This document shows, piece after piece, positions 23,985 to 36,080 of a stretch of DNA of 64,000 nucleotides. Source of the DNA: Epiperipatus broadwayi (taxonomy: Eukaryota > Onychophora > Udeonychophora > Euonychophora > Peripatidae); assembly GCA_028023455.1 (NCBI GenBank), contig JAQFVV010006231.1, forward strand, positions 3,431,478 to 3,495,477, in the 5' to 3' direction. The notes beneath the pieces are model-generated. The model had not been told where the DNA came from and made no database searches. It saw only the letters and a program-made list of their open reading frames with translations. Position 1 is the stretch's first letter, and every line of letters begins with the position of its first letter. The position numbers and the translations under genes were made by a program.

Positions 23985-26105
23985 TTTAAAATATTTTATT
24001 TATATCTATTGAAACTACTATAAATACGATTAAAATATTTAAAAAAAACTAAAACAAATGTAATAATAATAGTATGAATAATGATAATGATCAATAATCA
24101 TAAATGAATTACTTAACACTATAATAACTACACATTAAATTTCATTGGAAGTCCATTTCCTATTGTTAAACTTCTTTTGCGTAGAATTATGTTAAAACAA
24201 GTCCTTTCTTCACAGTGCTATTTTTTTAATATTTTATGTGATCCTTCTTATGTAATTTATTAGTACATTTTGTGTTTTGTTTTTAAAAAAAAACAACTGT
24301 ATTTTTATCATATTTATATAATATACAAACTCAAATGAGATATTTATAAAAAAGAATTTTTGTTTCACATATTTTAGCAAATTAGAAAAAAAACTCTACA
24401 CCTTACAAAAAAAAAATGTAATTAAAAAATAGTAATTATAAATTAAATATTATTTTAAATACTATTCTATATAAAAAAAATTATTTATTTGATTATTTCA
24501 AATGTTATGCACAAAAAAACCCAGCAAGGTTCATTTGAAAATTGTTTCAATTAACAAGTTTTCTAAATTTATATATATAAAGCTTAATATATAATTTAAA
24601 ACATTTAATTAATAAATAATAATTATAGATTAAATACTATTCCAGAAGTTTGAAAAATGTACTTACTTGATTACATCAAATTTTTCTAAAAAACAATGAC
24701 AGTCACATGTGTCATTTTTTTAAACAAAAGGTAATCATGAAAATAATGCTAAATGCAAATGTAAACAGAGAAGGTCTGGCAAAGTCATTCTATTTGAGGT
24801 TTATCAAAAAAAGGTAAAAACAACAACAACTATGTAAATGGGATGCAAAGTACACAAATTAAAGAATAGACAACCAAAACAATTACTACATTATTCAAAT
24901 GAGTAATATATTTATCTATTATTCCGAATTAAATAATTCTAATATATAATCAATCTTCTTATTTATCCTTCCAACTTAATTGGTATCCAATTTTATCGGC
25001 AAAAACATACATTTTTCAATCTTATCATTTCTCATCATTAACTCATAATCTAACAATTTGTCATTCCTTCCCTGTCTACAAAGCATTCAAATCTCAATTA
25101 TTATTATACAATTATATTTTCAATTATTCATATGCTTTCTCTTTCTTCATCATCACTACCATTAAATAATATGTATATATGAATCATTATTCAAAATACA
25201 ATATAATTTTAGTACAGACCTATTATTATATATTTCTCACTTACTAAAATATTTTCCAGTATAACTTTGTCTCATTGAATTTTACAATATCTAACCAATT
25301 CATTTTATTTTTCCTGACTTGTTCGTAATCATAACATTCATTATACTTATGATTACAATATTTTTTCTACACTTCAATGGCTTTAGACAATAGTTATAAA
25401 TGAATAATATATACAATTCTGGAAATCTGCACTTCCTCTGGAGTAGTTTTTAATTTGACTTTCTCTACTTATTACATATAAATTTATTAATGCATTGATA
25501 GAATAATAGATAACAAACAATCACACAAAAAAATTCAGTCCAGATATCTAATGAACTACTGAGTAATTAACTATTAGATTATTTTTAGTCTATAAACTTC
25601 CTAGACTTCATTTTTTATTTTTTCCCAGTTGTCTATTACTTACGAATTTAATGTCCTTTAAATTAGTTATATTTTTCTGAATACAAATTTGAGTTCTATA
25701 AGTGTAACACTAATAACAAAGAAACTAATAAATATGTTTTTACTAATTAAAAAAACTCTAATAATACTTAATTAATAAGTTTTGTTTAATAATAACATAT
25801 ATATACAAACATTTGCAAGATATGAACGAATAGCAGTAAATTAAGTTTTGAAATTACTAAAAAAAAAAAAGTTTAAATAATAAAGTTAAAAAAGAGTTAC
25901 AAATATTACTTCATATTTACAGATTTAAATTATATTTCCTATGTTTACTTCCAAATATTTTAATAGAAGTAATAATGAATAAATATAATTTCAAAAATAA
26001 AAAAAAATCTAATTCAGTTAAAAGTAGGAATATTAGAATAATCCTAATTCTTCTAAAATAAGTGTTTAAGTAAATTAGATATGTTATTATTCGAATAACA
26101 TTTAG
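23985..26105. other. AT-rich non-coding DNA
   Basis: No family is recognised. The stretch 24900-25700 may contain old minus-strand coding matter (patches like 'RINKKIDYILE'), but nothing can be assigned. Confidence 0.5.
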
Positions 26106-26109
26106 AAAA

Positions 26110-26540
26110 GAGAGAACATTTATTTACTTATCTTGAAAAGACATTTGATAGAGTGAATTCAGTTATTTTCCTATATATACTTGCAGAAGAAGAAAGCAAA
26201 AATTAAGAAATTTTTATAAGAATGAGTATAAGGCTAAATTTGTCTTATTAGTTAAATTGCCATATTAACATTGGAAAGCCCAAGAGCTAAATGATAAGAT
26301 TTTCTGATGATCCAGTATACTTTCAAATAGTAAGTATAATCTCAATAAAATAGAACTGAAATTTGGAGTAAAAATAAATATAAAAAATTAATTCAATGGA
26401 AATGAATAAAGAAAGAAAAAAAAAGATAAGAACCAAGCATTAAACAGAAATTTATAAAATAGATTAGTGGTTTTAAATATTTAAAAAGGAGATAGCTAAT
26501 GATGGAAGTAGCTACAAAAAAAATTGCAATGACAAAACAG
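26110..26540 (+). pseudogene. Decayed LINE reverse transcriptase fragment
   Basis: Plus-strand fragments follow the order of a LINE polymerase: 'YLEKTFDRVN' (about 26128-26160) for the first catalytic region, an 'IRFSDDPVYF' segment near 26297-26325 matching the ADD box, then a 'LKFGVKINIKN' segment (about 26350-26385). The fragment ends with 'SGFKYLK' followed by a shifted 'NDGSSYKK' near 26465-26520. Heavily interrupted; non-functional. The second half of the ADD box is legible (S-D-D). Confidence 0.6.
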
Positions 26541-26554
26541 GTTTTTACTAAATT

Positions 26555-27780
26555 AATGACTGGTGCAATCTGTATTGATCTAATCTCAGCTTATGATTCT
26601 GTTTGAGAAAATTATCTTCTAAAAATCTCTAAAATTCTTAAATGCAAAAAAATCATCAATTTATTTTACAAAATGTTCTCTAATAGAAAAATTTAACAGA
26701 CATTAGCATCATAGTAGATATGAAATTTTACAGTAATGTCCACCATAGAGTTCAGTTATCTTATCTATTTTATTTAATATATTCACCAGTGACTCTCCAG
26801 AAACAGAATACAGGAAATTCATCTTTTATGCTGATGGCACTGTACTGCTTTCACTTCGCAAAAGATATTTTCAGAAGTAGAAATCTCTTAATAAGAATAT
26901 GAAATTTCCAAAAATCTTTTTCAAAAACTAGGCTTTTTATTTCTAATCCAATAAAGGCATTATGCTCAATTTTTCATTTAAATAATTTTGCAGCAAACAG
27001 ACAAAAAAAAAAATCTATCCTATGCTATTTAGAGTAAACTTGGACCCTAGCCTAACTTATTTTCTTCATTTATCTAAGGTTAGATTTAAAATAATTCCTA
27101 GAAATAATCTTGCTGGAAAACTGGCTGGAGCTACATGGGATTATATGCAGGTTCTTTATGATTTCTTTAACACTAGGATATTCTAATGGTAAATACTATG
27201 TTTCTGTGTGAAGAAAAAATGTCCACATTAAACTACTGGATATTTAATTAAATATTACCAAGAGAAATATTAATGAAATATTTAAATTTATTGCTTTGCA
27301 GAATGTCCTGATCTTTTACATATTCTTTTACCAAATATCAGAAGGAAGGTTACCTCACAGAAAATTTATTAAAAAAAACTATTAAGTAGAACAAACTTGC
27401 CAATAAGAGTTTTATCACCTAAGACTCATATCAAATCAAGATATCTTTTCTGAATATTCAATCAAAAATATTTTCAAACAAATGAAGAATCATGATATAA
27501 AAATTAAACTGCTTATGATGTTGTAAACATTTTTTTCTTCAAATCCAATAATAAAGCCAGCTGGATTTGGTTTTCCTAGGTATTACTGGAATCTCATCAA
27601 CAGATTAGGACAATCTATGCCACTGCATACAGATGTTTCATAAATAAAATTTCGTAAATGTGGACAAATACAAATGATAAACTACATAACCAATGATTGT
27701 TTAATCTATGGATCCAATGGCTTAAAAAACTTTATAAAAGTACTAATAAATCTATTCCCTTGACTTAGAATCTCTACAGA
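26555..27780 (+). pseudogene. Decayed jockey-like LINE reverse transcriptase
   Basis: The motif order on the plus strand is 'GAICIDLISAYDSV' (about 26560-26605), then 'KIINLFYKMFSNRK', then 'SDSPETEYRKFIFYADGTVL' (about 26790-26850). The last is the YADD box with its second Asp changed to Gly. Downstream are 'AANRQKKKS', a frameshifted 'LAGATWDYMQ' (about 27120-27150), 'GFGFPRYYWNLINRLRT' (about 27560-27612) and a Cys-Gly-Gln 'NYITNDCLIYGS' tail (about 27660-27720). This order is that of jockey-type LINE polyproteins, ending in their conserved C-terminal segment. Many frameshifts and stops. Confidence 0.75.
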
Positions 27781-28039
27781 TTCTTTTACAATATTTCGAT
27801 AATACTTAAGCTGTTAAAAAAAAATCCATGCACTAAATAAATATGAATAAAAGATTATTATGAGTCTTTGAAGTTAGATTTAAAAAGAGGCTTCTTAAAT
27901 AATATTTTTATTGAATTATTGCTTTATACAAAACAACAACAATAACAACAACATAGATAATAAGAAAAAATGAAGGGAAAATTGGAGGCTTTAGTGATGT
28001 GGACATGAAGAAATGAAAAAAGGGTGGAAAAATTTACCA

Positions 28040-28075
28040 GAAATATATTTTTTTTTTTTTTTTTTTTTTAGTAGA
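28040..28075. repeat. Poly-T run
   Basis: A run of about 21 T follows the LINE remnants by some 270 bp. It could be the tail of an inverted retroposon or simple low complexity. Confidence 0.6.
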
Positions 28076-28109
28076 GTGTAAGAATTAAAGAGAAACTGGT
28101 TTGAGCATA

Positions 28110-28350
28110 GGTATTAGTCCTACAACACAAAGCATGTATTAGACCTTCTGGCCTTCTCACATTTGTATCAATCTGCTGATAACTTTGTAATCTTGTGATC
28201 TGATATTTTCGCAAAATTTGCAAAAAGTAACGTGTACATGGATCTTGTATATATTTTCACAAGATTTATAAAATTATCAGCAACTTGAATATGTATGTGA
28301 AAAGGCTTAGCATGTCTAATCTGTGCTCCGTGTTGCAGGAGTAAAAAGTA
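28110..28350. mobile_element. Diverged foldback (palindromic) element
   Basis: The left arm (from 'cctacaacac' at 28119) and the right arm (ending 'gtgttgcagg' at 28339) pair over about 100 bp with roughly three-quarters identity. Paired words include 'attagac' with 'gtctaat', 'gccttctcacat' with 'atgtgaaaaggc', and 'gctgataac' with 'attatcagc'. No clear target duplication. Confidence 0.55.
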
Positions 28351-28399
28351 CCACTTTCACACACAAAAAAAGTATAAAATATGGAGCAGCATTATATAA

Positions 28400-28570
28400 G
28401 ACTTTCGCATGAAAAATTGATATTAAAAAGAATATTTTAAAAAAATATTGATTTGCCATACAGAAATATATATAACTTTCACATGAAAAAGTTTAAAATA
28501 TTGATATTAAAAAGAACATTTAACAACAAAAATATAGATGACTTTCACATGAAAACTATAAAATTTGTAA
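28400..28570. repeat. Degenerate tandem repeat, period about 65-75 bp
   Basis: The word 'gactttc.catgaaaa' occurs near 28402, 28475 and 28538, each followed by an AT-rich unit that includes 'attgatattaaaaagaa' in the first two. Confidence 0.65.
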
Positions 28571-29366
28571 CAACCCTAAAGATATGAATTTCACATTTTT
28601 TGGCCCCAAAATATGTAAAATGTGAGACTCCATTATGCAAGTCCCAAATATTATTTTAAATACAGATAAAGCAATCACTAAATTACAAAATTAATCAAAA
28701 ATATTATTTACAAAAAACATCAAATATACACTACTTACCATCTAATATATAACAGGAATTGGCACCTTGAAACAAGCAATTTGTCATTTCCTTTTTTTGC
28801 CACAAAATGGAGACTTCAACTGAACCCCCCCACCCCACAATGGAGTTTTACTGAACACGTGATTGCGCAATACATCGCCTGAATAGGATTTTTTACAGAA
28901 ATGGTAATAAACGAATGTACTTTTTTTAAAAAAAAAAAATTCACAAAATAAAAAAAATATAAATTACATCTGCAAATAAAGATCGCCATTAGGAATGGGA
29001 TTCTAGAACTTTCCAACCATGTTCTCTTACGAATGGCAATTTTACTGTTGCAACCTCAAACAGAATGCCACTGCTTGTCCATGTTATGTATATAAAAGCT
29101 CATACTATGTCCATTCAGACATATTTTTACTGATGGCAGGATTCCTTGTTCTTGAAAATATAGTACGGCATTCATTTTGGTAATCGGCAGTTCCCAAATT
29201 GTCATCATTTTGTACTGCTTACAAATAAAAAAAAACCCAATTAATTAGGAAATTATGAAAAGAAAATCAATAGGAAAAAATGAAAACTACATACACTTAC
29301 ACACTTAAAATAAAATGAACTGGAGTAGCTAAGAAGTAGAAATAATGTAGAAATCACTTGAATAAA
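28571..29366. other. AT-rich DNA with a C-rich tract and a TATA-like word
   Basis: A C-rich run lies at 28825-28840 and 'tatataaaag' near 29090. No gene is seen. The minus-strand frame at 28816-29016 has no known domain. Confidence 0.5.
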
Positions 29367-29438
29367 CCAAAAACACAATTAAAGCAAAAACGCGATTGAA
29401 ATCAAAAACACAATTGAAGATCAAAAATGCAATAGCTG
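29367..29438. repeat. Minisatellite, four units of about 18 bp
   Basis: Units follow the pattern caaaaacacaattgaa(g/a) at 29367, 29385, 29403 and 29422, with no spacers between them. Confidence 0.75.
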
Positions 29439-30527
29439 TTGTGAGAAAGGAATCTACTGAAAATGTCGAAATATAAAAAAAAAAAGACCGTGTTTTGATA
29501 AAGAGAAACACGTTTTCATAAGAGATCAGTAATTAAACTGCGCTTTACGCAAAAAAGTGAGGCTTGTCTAAAACATTATTAAAGAGTTATATGGATATGC
29601 ACAGTTTAATTACTTACTACTCAAAGGTGAAGTAGAAAACTAGTATTTTATAAGAGATCAGATAACATCGTAGGGTTTATTTCGCTTAAATTTGATTTGA
29701 TCACCCGATTACACAATTTATTGCAGATATGAAAAGGCGTACCATCTCCTCCACACTGAAAAGACGGTAGATAATATGAGAAAAAGGAATAGATGAAGAA
29801 AGAAGAACTGGAAATCTTTTGGAGAATGCCACCTGGTTTAATATATGAAATTTTCCTCTCAGATAAATAATGATGATGAAAATGATTACAGCAATTTAAT
29901 AATTTGTAGTTTGTGTGTTTTTTTAAAAAAAAAACATATCTGTCAGATTATAATTTGTAATTCCATTCAAATTATTTTTCTTTCATTCATGACTACTATA
30001 TTCAAGTTTATCCCACATCTTTATTTATCAAAGAATTTATGTAAGTTAAACACAGACTCTCTATATAAAAACACTTACAGTTTACTTTTTTCGCAAATTT
30101 AAAGGTCTAGATATTAAGAGTTTACTTAGAAGCATTTAATTTTATTAAAGTTATTATGTAGATAAAATAATTTCATAATAAATTCTTTTTTTAAAAAAAA
30201 AGCTTGAAACGAAAGAAGTTAATAATATTTGAATTATAAATCAATTACAGAATTCAATAAATGTTTATAAAAGTATCACTATCAGGAAGAAATAACAACT
30301 TTTTGTCTTAAAATCAAAATAGTAAGTGACCAACTGACCTAAGGTTAATATCTAAATGATGAACTGTCACTATTCAGACAAATCGAATCAGCTGTAAACT
30401 TTTCAAATATTTAATTCACTTCATGATTAAAATTAATGAAAGTTCTAGAACTGATTATGAACATAATATAATAAATGATATATTAGCCCTGAAGCAAAAG
30501 TTAATTAATATAAAACTAGTGATTTCA
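29439..30527. other. AT-rich non-coding DNA
   Basis: Nothing is recognised on either strand. Confidence 0.6.
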
Positions 30528-30728
30528 GCACAGTTCATTATTAAGATATAAAAAAAAATAGAAAAATTACCATGTAACCATTGACAACCAGAAGTGACAT
30601 AGTTCATCATCATTAAGATAAAAAGAATAGAAAATTACCATGTAACCATAAACAACCAGAAATGGCACAGTTCATTATTATGATATAAAAAGAGTAGAAA
30701 ACCACCAGGTAAACAATGGCAACCACAA
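30528..30728. repeat. Three-unit tandem repeat, period about 67-69 bp
   Basis: Each unit starts with (g)cacagttcattattaagat or a variant (30528, 30595, 30664). Each continues through 'agaaaattaccatgtaacca' to 'acaaccagaa.tg'. The last unit is shorter and more diverged. Confidence 0.85.
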
Positions 30729-31360
30729 GGATCAGTTAAATTTCAATCCAAATCCTTTAGCATCATAGATTTATCACTTTATCACAGCATTAATTCACAC
30801 AGGCAATAATAACTGAATGATTACTATCCAGAAAGTTAGGTCATATTTGAATGCCAAAATAGTTGGAGCTTCAATCCAGAATTTTCAGCTCTCTCATACA
30901 TCATACTGCCAAACTGTATAATACACTTTAACATTTTAATTTTTTTTTTTTTCATTCTACTGAAATTTAAAATACACAGATTAAAATAATAAATGATATT
31001 TCAAATGTATTGATAAAAAATAAATAAATAAATTGATATTCATTTTTAAAAGCAACTGATATTCGTGTTAAATGGGAATAATCAAACTAATCATAGCTAT
31101 TAAATACAGAATTCATTAGAAGAATAAACTCATTTATTTTGATTTTTAGACATTCTTTCTGAGGGTGATATTTTACATGTATTTATTGAAATTTGTAATG
31201 GATTTATAATTCAAATATTATTAGCTTTAGAGAGGAAGAGAGATTCATTATTTTATTCCCTCAATACATACTTATTTCAATTATGGTTATAAAATGCTTC
31301 TAAATAAACTCTGAATATAAGTAGAGCTATTTCTGGATTTACTTAAAAAAAATTTCTTGA
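30729..31360. other. AT-rich non-coding DNA
   Basis: No gene or element was recognised. Confidence 0.6.
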
Positions 31361-31364
31361 TTGT

Positions 31365-31926
31365 TTTTCTGGCAATGGCTGTACAGTGGAACCACAAAAT
31401 CAGTTATATTTTATTCCAAGCCTCACTCATGTATATTGCATATAATAACTCATGTTTTGTTTATTGAACTCCAAGTGTACAGTACTTTTTAATATGCATA
31501 TTGTTAAAAGGAGGTTACCTTGACAACAGTGTGAAATGGTTTATTGTTATTGATAATGAGATTGTCTGTGTTGACTGGTTTTTAATGATATATATATAAC
31601 ATATGTATAATGTGCATATATAAATTAAGAAGATAATATTTACTGTTTGTGTATGTTTACTCATTTATTTTCACTCAAAATAAAAATAACAATTAAAAAA
31701 CTTATAGTACCGCATTTTCATTTTTTAAAGTAAAATGAATAGCAAAATTCTAACTTTTATCACAATTAAATAAGTTCTGGGCAATATTCTCATTTTTTTT
31801 TTTCAATAACTTTTTTCCCCACTATAAAAACATAATAGCAGCCTCACTTTCAGCAAACTATACTGTCTCTAATTGTTTTGATGTTTTTTTATGCCTGTAA
31901 ACTTTACAGAATATTTATAATTCCGT
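31365..31926 (+). repeat. Dispersed repeat E, copy 2
   Basis: This is the collinear partner of 9361-9852. The middle keeps a (T)n tract before the 'ctataaaaacataatagcag' word in both copies. It is non-coding, and no target duplication was found. Confidence 0.55.
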
Positions 31927-31959
31927 AAAACTTTTAGCATTACACTAAAAAATATTTTA

Positions 31960-34610
31960 TCATGCAAAATACTGTAAATTAAATGTGGAAAGAATAATAA
32001 ATAGGTTGAAGACTTAAATGTATGTGCTTTCAAAATAAACAGAACCCCTTTTACATTTCAAAGTTTTTCTGGCTATACCAATTGACAATTTGAGTTAATA
32101 ATTCATCATCTTAATTTTAATGTTAAAATCTTTATTTAATATTATGAATTGATAAATTGGAGTTGATTTAATAAAAATTTAAGTTAAAATATTTTTAAAA
32201 AAAATCATTTGGACTTTCCAAATAAAAACAAATATATAAAAAGGAATGCCTTTAGGATCTTTGTCATAATGTTACTGTAAAAAGAAAATTAATAAAATAT
32301 TTTGAATGAATTCCAATTACTATACAGTTATAACAAATGTACAATGTTTTTCGGAAATTGAAAATTGCATTTATATTTATTAAATTATCACAAAAATTCA
32401 AACATAGCTGTTTGACAGTGTCATAGTGTAACAGTCACTGCATCAGGTTTAGCATTATTTCAAGTTTTTTAACTTATATTTTTAAAAATGAAACAAATTT
32501 TTAAAAAAATCTAAGTTTAAACTTTTTATTGGTGAAGAGAAAAACAATTTATTACAAATATTTAAATACATTACAAAATTATGCAATTTGTTTCCCTATT
32601 GCTGAAAAGAATAAAACAAAAAAGTTCTTAACATCCATATTCAAAAATCAATCAATTAGATTGTTCAAGTCTTTTGTCAGTTTTTTCCATGTTTTCTCTG
32701 TCGAATACCAATATCTTCAGATATATATTGTCATAAACCAATAATAAAAATTCATTTTTATAATACATAATAATTAATTTTAATATATATATGATTGATG
32801 ACTGATTTTAATATATATGTGTTATACATACATCTGTCTAAGCATATAGATGTGCTGTAACACATCATAATTGTCATAAAGAATCAATTCATTTTAATAC
32901 TACATAAATGATTAATTTTAACATAAATGTGTATATGCATTATATACACTAACATTTATATCCTAGGATATTTCATGTCAAAAATAATATACTTATTAAA
33001 CTATATTATATTTTTATAAGACATAATTAATTCCATGTTGAAAATATACATAAACTGTGCATTTATGAGTGTATTATTATCCCTCTACAAATCAAAGTTA
33101 TTAATTAATTCATTATTTCTATTGTAAGTAAAAGTTTTTCCTTTTTTTAAAAAAAAATATTATTTCTTTGACAGTCCTTCATAAAAGTTTTTTTTTCTTT
33201 AAATTACTATTAATTATAGTTGACTTTAAAAATATTGCCAGCAAGTTCTTTTCTTCAATATGAAAAGGTTATTGGAATTTTCCTCTTTTTTAAAAAAATT
33301 TTAAAAGGAAAATTCAAATTGGAAATATATCTTAGTTTTAATTAAATAATTTAGACAATAAGTGATCTATTTTTAAGTCTTGTAATTTAAAGATTTAACT
33401 ATAGTCAAATATCTAAAATAATCATTCTTTTCAATAAATATTCTATTCACCAGTTAATATCTATTCAGGGAGTATATTTCCTGTGTGCATACTATATAAT
33501 ATACAACTATAATAACTTCATTTGTGCATATTAAATTAATCAGCATATATATATATAGTCATATCATGATAATTCTTCAGCAAGCTGATTAGCAATGGAC
33601 TCTCTTGATAAGCTGGTTCATTCTAAAACAGTAGACTGGCTTATTGAATCTTTGGAAAAGGTATAAACCAGGTAAGTGTTGACATTCAGTCTCTATAATT
33701 TGGTACATGCTGTCCAATACACAACATGGGCTACGAAACACAAAAATCAGGCCCTTGCTCCTATGTGAATTCAAACTCTATCACTGTGACATTAGAAGCA
33801 GCTCTATTCATTGCTTTCAGTTATAACTTCATAATAATAATGCTGTAAAATGTGGTGAGCTTCCTGAATAATTTAAATCCACTTTTTTTTTTATAAAGTA
33901 TCATTGAATTTTTAAAAACACAGTCATTAAAAGTAAGTTTTCTTTATCTTAATTTTAAAAAAAATTAATGACTCTTTTTTTTTAAGTCATGTTAATTAAA
34001 TACCAAATTTTTATCTAAAAGTATTTCTTAATCCTTTCAACATCTTTGTAGAATTTTTATCAAAATATGTTATATAAGCTTTAATTTAAAAACTTTCTTA
34101 ATCTAATTAAAATAGATAGAATTTTATAATTACCAGTACATACAAATATGGGTGTTTTAATTATCAAAATCAGAGTAAAATATTATATGACCTTTTTAAA
34201 TATTTAATTTATAATAATTTTTTAAATTCAGAAGTATTATTTAGCTCTTAACTGTTATTCCAGTGTGGAATATAGTAAATATTTACACAAATTTTTGTTT
34301 CTGTTTGTTTCTGCTTTTCCTTTCTACTTTATATATACACTACTATGTTGTTGTATGCCACAAAATACATAACCATCTCAATATGTCATATTTAATTAAA
34401 GCAATATTGTAAGTCAATATGATGTACTTTTTTTATTCCCAATGTTTTTATAGATTAAAATTGCTTTAAGGTTTTGTCATTAATACAGATGCTTGATCTT
34501 AATTTCAAGCTATAATAAACTATTACTTAAAAAAGATTTTTTTATTTTTTGTGCTATTAAATAAGTATGCATAGAAATATAAATTTCAGTTAGACTATCT
34601 TTCCTAAATT
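31960..34610. other. AT-rich non-coding DNA
   Basis: No element is recognised. A G+C-richer patch at 33570-33830 includes a 61-codon minus-strand frame (33589-33774) with no known domain. On the minus strand, 'gtgatagagtttgaattcac' there is weakly reminiscent of a pol III B box. Confidence 0.5.
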
Positions 34611-34632
34611 TCTTTACTCAAATATTTATAAT

Positions 34633-34838
34633 CAAACTGAGAGTGCAAACCTCTCAAGCGTTTAGCCAATCAGATCGCAAATACTGGGACAGAGAATTTA
34701 ACAAGAAAAGAGCGGTTCCACTCTCTTCTTTACTTGTCTGTACTTAGATCTGCAAGTGTGATTGGCTAAACGCTTGAGAGGTTTGCACTCTCTCAGTTTG
34801 ATTTCAATACTGTCTGCGTTTGTAAAAATAAATATTAT
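34633..34838. mobile_element. Hairpin-forming insertion flanked by a 15-bp direct repeat
   Basis: The flanks tcaaatatttataat are identical at 34618-34632 and 34839-34853 (18 of 19 if extended left). Inside, a left arm of about 47 bp pairs with 34751-34803 almost perfectly. Shared words are 'gagtgcaaacctctcaagcg' and 'tttagccaatca'. The centre pairs again ('aagaaaagag' with 'ctctcttctt'). Beyond the hairpin there is an A-rich 3' tail (34822-34838). Long target repeats with an A-rich tail suggest LINE-mediated insertion of a structured RNA. A DNA-transposon origin would need a shorter duplication. Confidence 0.7.
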
Positions 34839-34853
34839 TCAAATATTTATAAT

Positions 34854-35137
34854 AGGACCATTTTAAAATGTTTATAAATTTATCTTTTTTTAATCTATTA
34901 TTGTAATTTCTAATATAAACTGTATAATTTCTCTACCTCTATGAATATAATTAAAACAAATTTTTTTTGTCATAAATATTCATTTTGGTCATTTTTTAAA
35001 ATAATTCATATTCTCGTTTATTTATTACCTTATTTCCACCACCACCACCACTCACCTCCCCCCACCCCAACAAATCAAATTTCTGCTCCACACAAACAAA
35101 TTTTTCTTTTACAAATTTAATGATTCACAACATAATC

Positions 35138-35169
<32 letters not shown>

Positions 35170-35355
35170 AAGATTGTTGTTATTGTAACTCTCAACAACT
35201 CATATTAAACTAATTTTTATAATTCTACTAAATTTTATAATCATTTAATTTCTTGTTTTATTTAAATTTATTTTCATCTTAAATCTGTATTTTTTTATTA
35301 CTCCTGTTTGTCATTTTATTAATTTTCATTTACATGTATTATTATTTCATCAGCA
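34854..35355. other. AT-rich DNA with CCACC and ATT microsatellites
   Basis: An ACC/CCCACC tract lies at 35037-35068 and an ATT trinucleotide run at about 35140-35168. There is no gene. Confidence 0.65.
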
Positions 35356-35359
35356 AATT

Positions 35360-36080
35360 TAATATAACAAATCTTTTAGGTCGTCTGTTAGATATTTTCT
35401 ACAGAATATTCAAGAAAACTATTTCATTTCTACTTTTAATTTCCAAATCATATATAGATCATACAGTTCTAATCTAATTTTTTTTAAAAAAAATCTCCAA
35501 AATAATAAGCTATTACACTCTTTTGAGTGTTTTTTTTTTTCAAAATCAACAAAAACCTACTAAATCGCTTTACTTTTTTCTTAATGTCAATGAATAATAG
35601 TTCTTAAAACTCCATTTATATATCTGACTATTGATCCAAAATTGTTCCCCATCTAATCTATTGAGAATCTTCTAGTTTAAAATTCTTAATAATTTTGTTA
35701 TATAATGTTTAAAAATCTTTTGTGAAAAAACATCAATACTGGAGGTTATTTAAACTTCTATAACCAACTTTTATAGAACTACTTTGGAAAGATAATCATT
35801 AGCATCTACATACTTTGACTTTTTAATCAAATTAAAACTTAATTTCTAAAATACAGAAAAAATCTAATTTTTGATGTATCATAAAAAAAAAAAAAAAAAA
35901 ACAATGTTAGTCTAATTCTTCATATATAGTAAGTAGTGCTCTCTCAATGGATTCTGGATCAATCTCATTATTCTATGCTAATTTTCTCAAGATTTCCTTC
36001 CTGTTATTTGCCATAACAATTTCATTTTATTTGTCCTCTATCCATCACAACCAAAAAATATCATGATCAAAAATTGGTTC
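35360..36080 (-). pseudogene. Very decayed LINE reverse transcriptase N-terminal region (tentative)
   Basis: On the minus strand, fragments such as 'NEIDPESIERALLTIYEEL' (about 35925-35985), 'ITSSIDVFSQKIFKHYITKL' (about 35700-35760) and 'FKNYYSLTLRKKQSDLVGFC' (about 35560-35620) sit in the order of a LINE polymerase segment before the first catalytic Asp. No catalytic motif survives, and a chance resemblance is possible. Confidence 0.35.

Noticed and set aside
28048-28071. Poly-T run as the poly-A tail of an inverted processed pseudogene
   Set aside because: No gene-like sequence or target duplication was found next to it.
29367-29438. CRISPR-like short repeats
   Set aside because: Units are contiguous with no unique spacers, and the genome is an animal type; it is a minisatellite.
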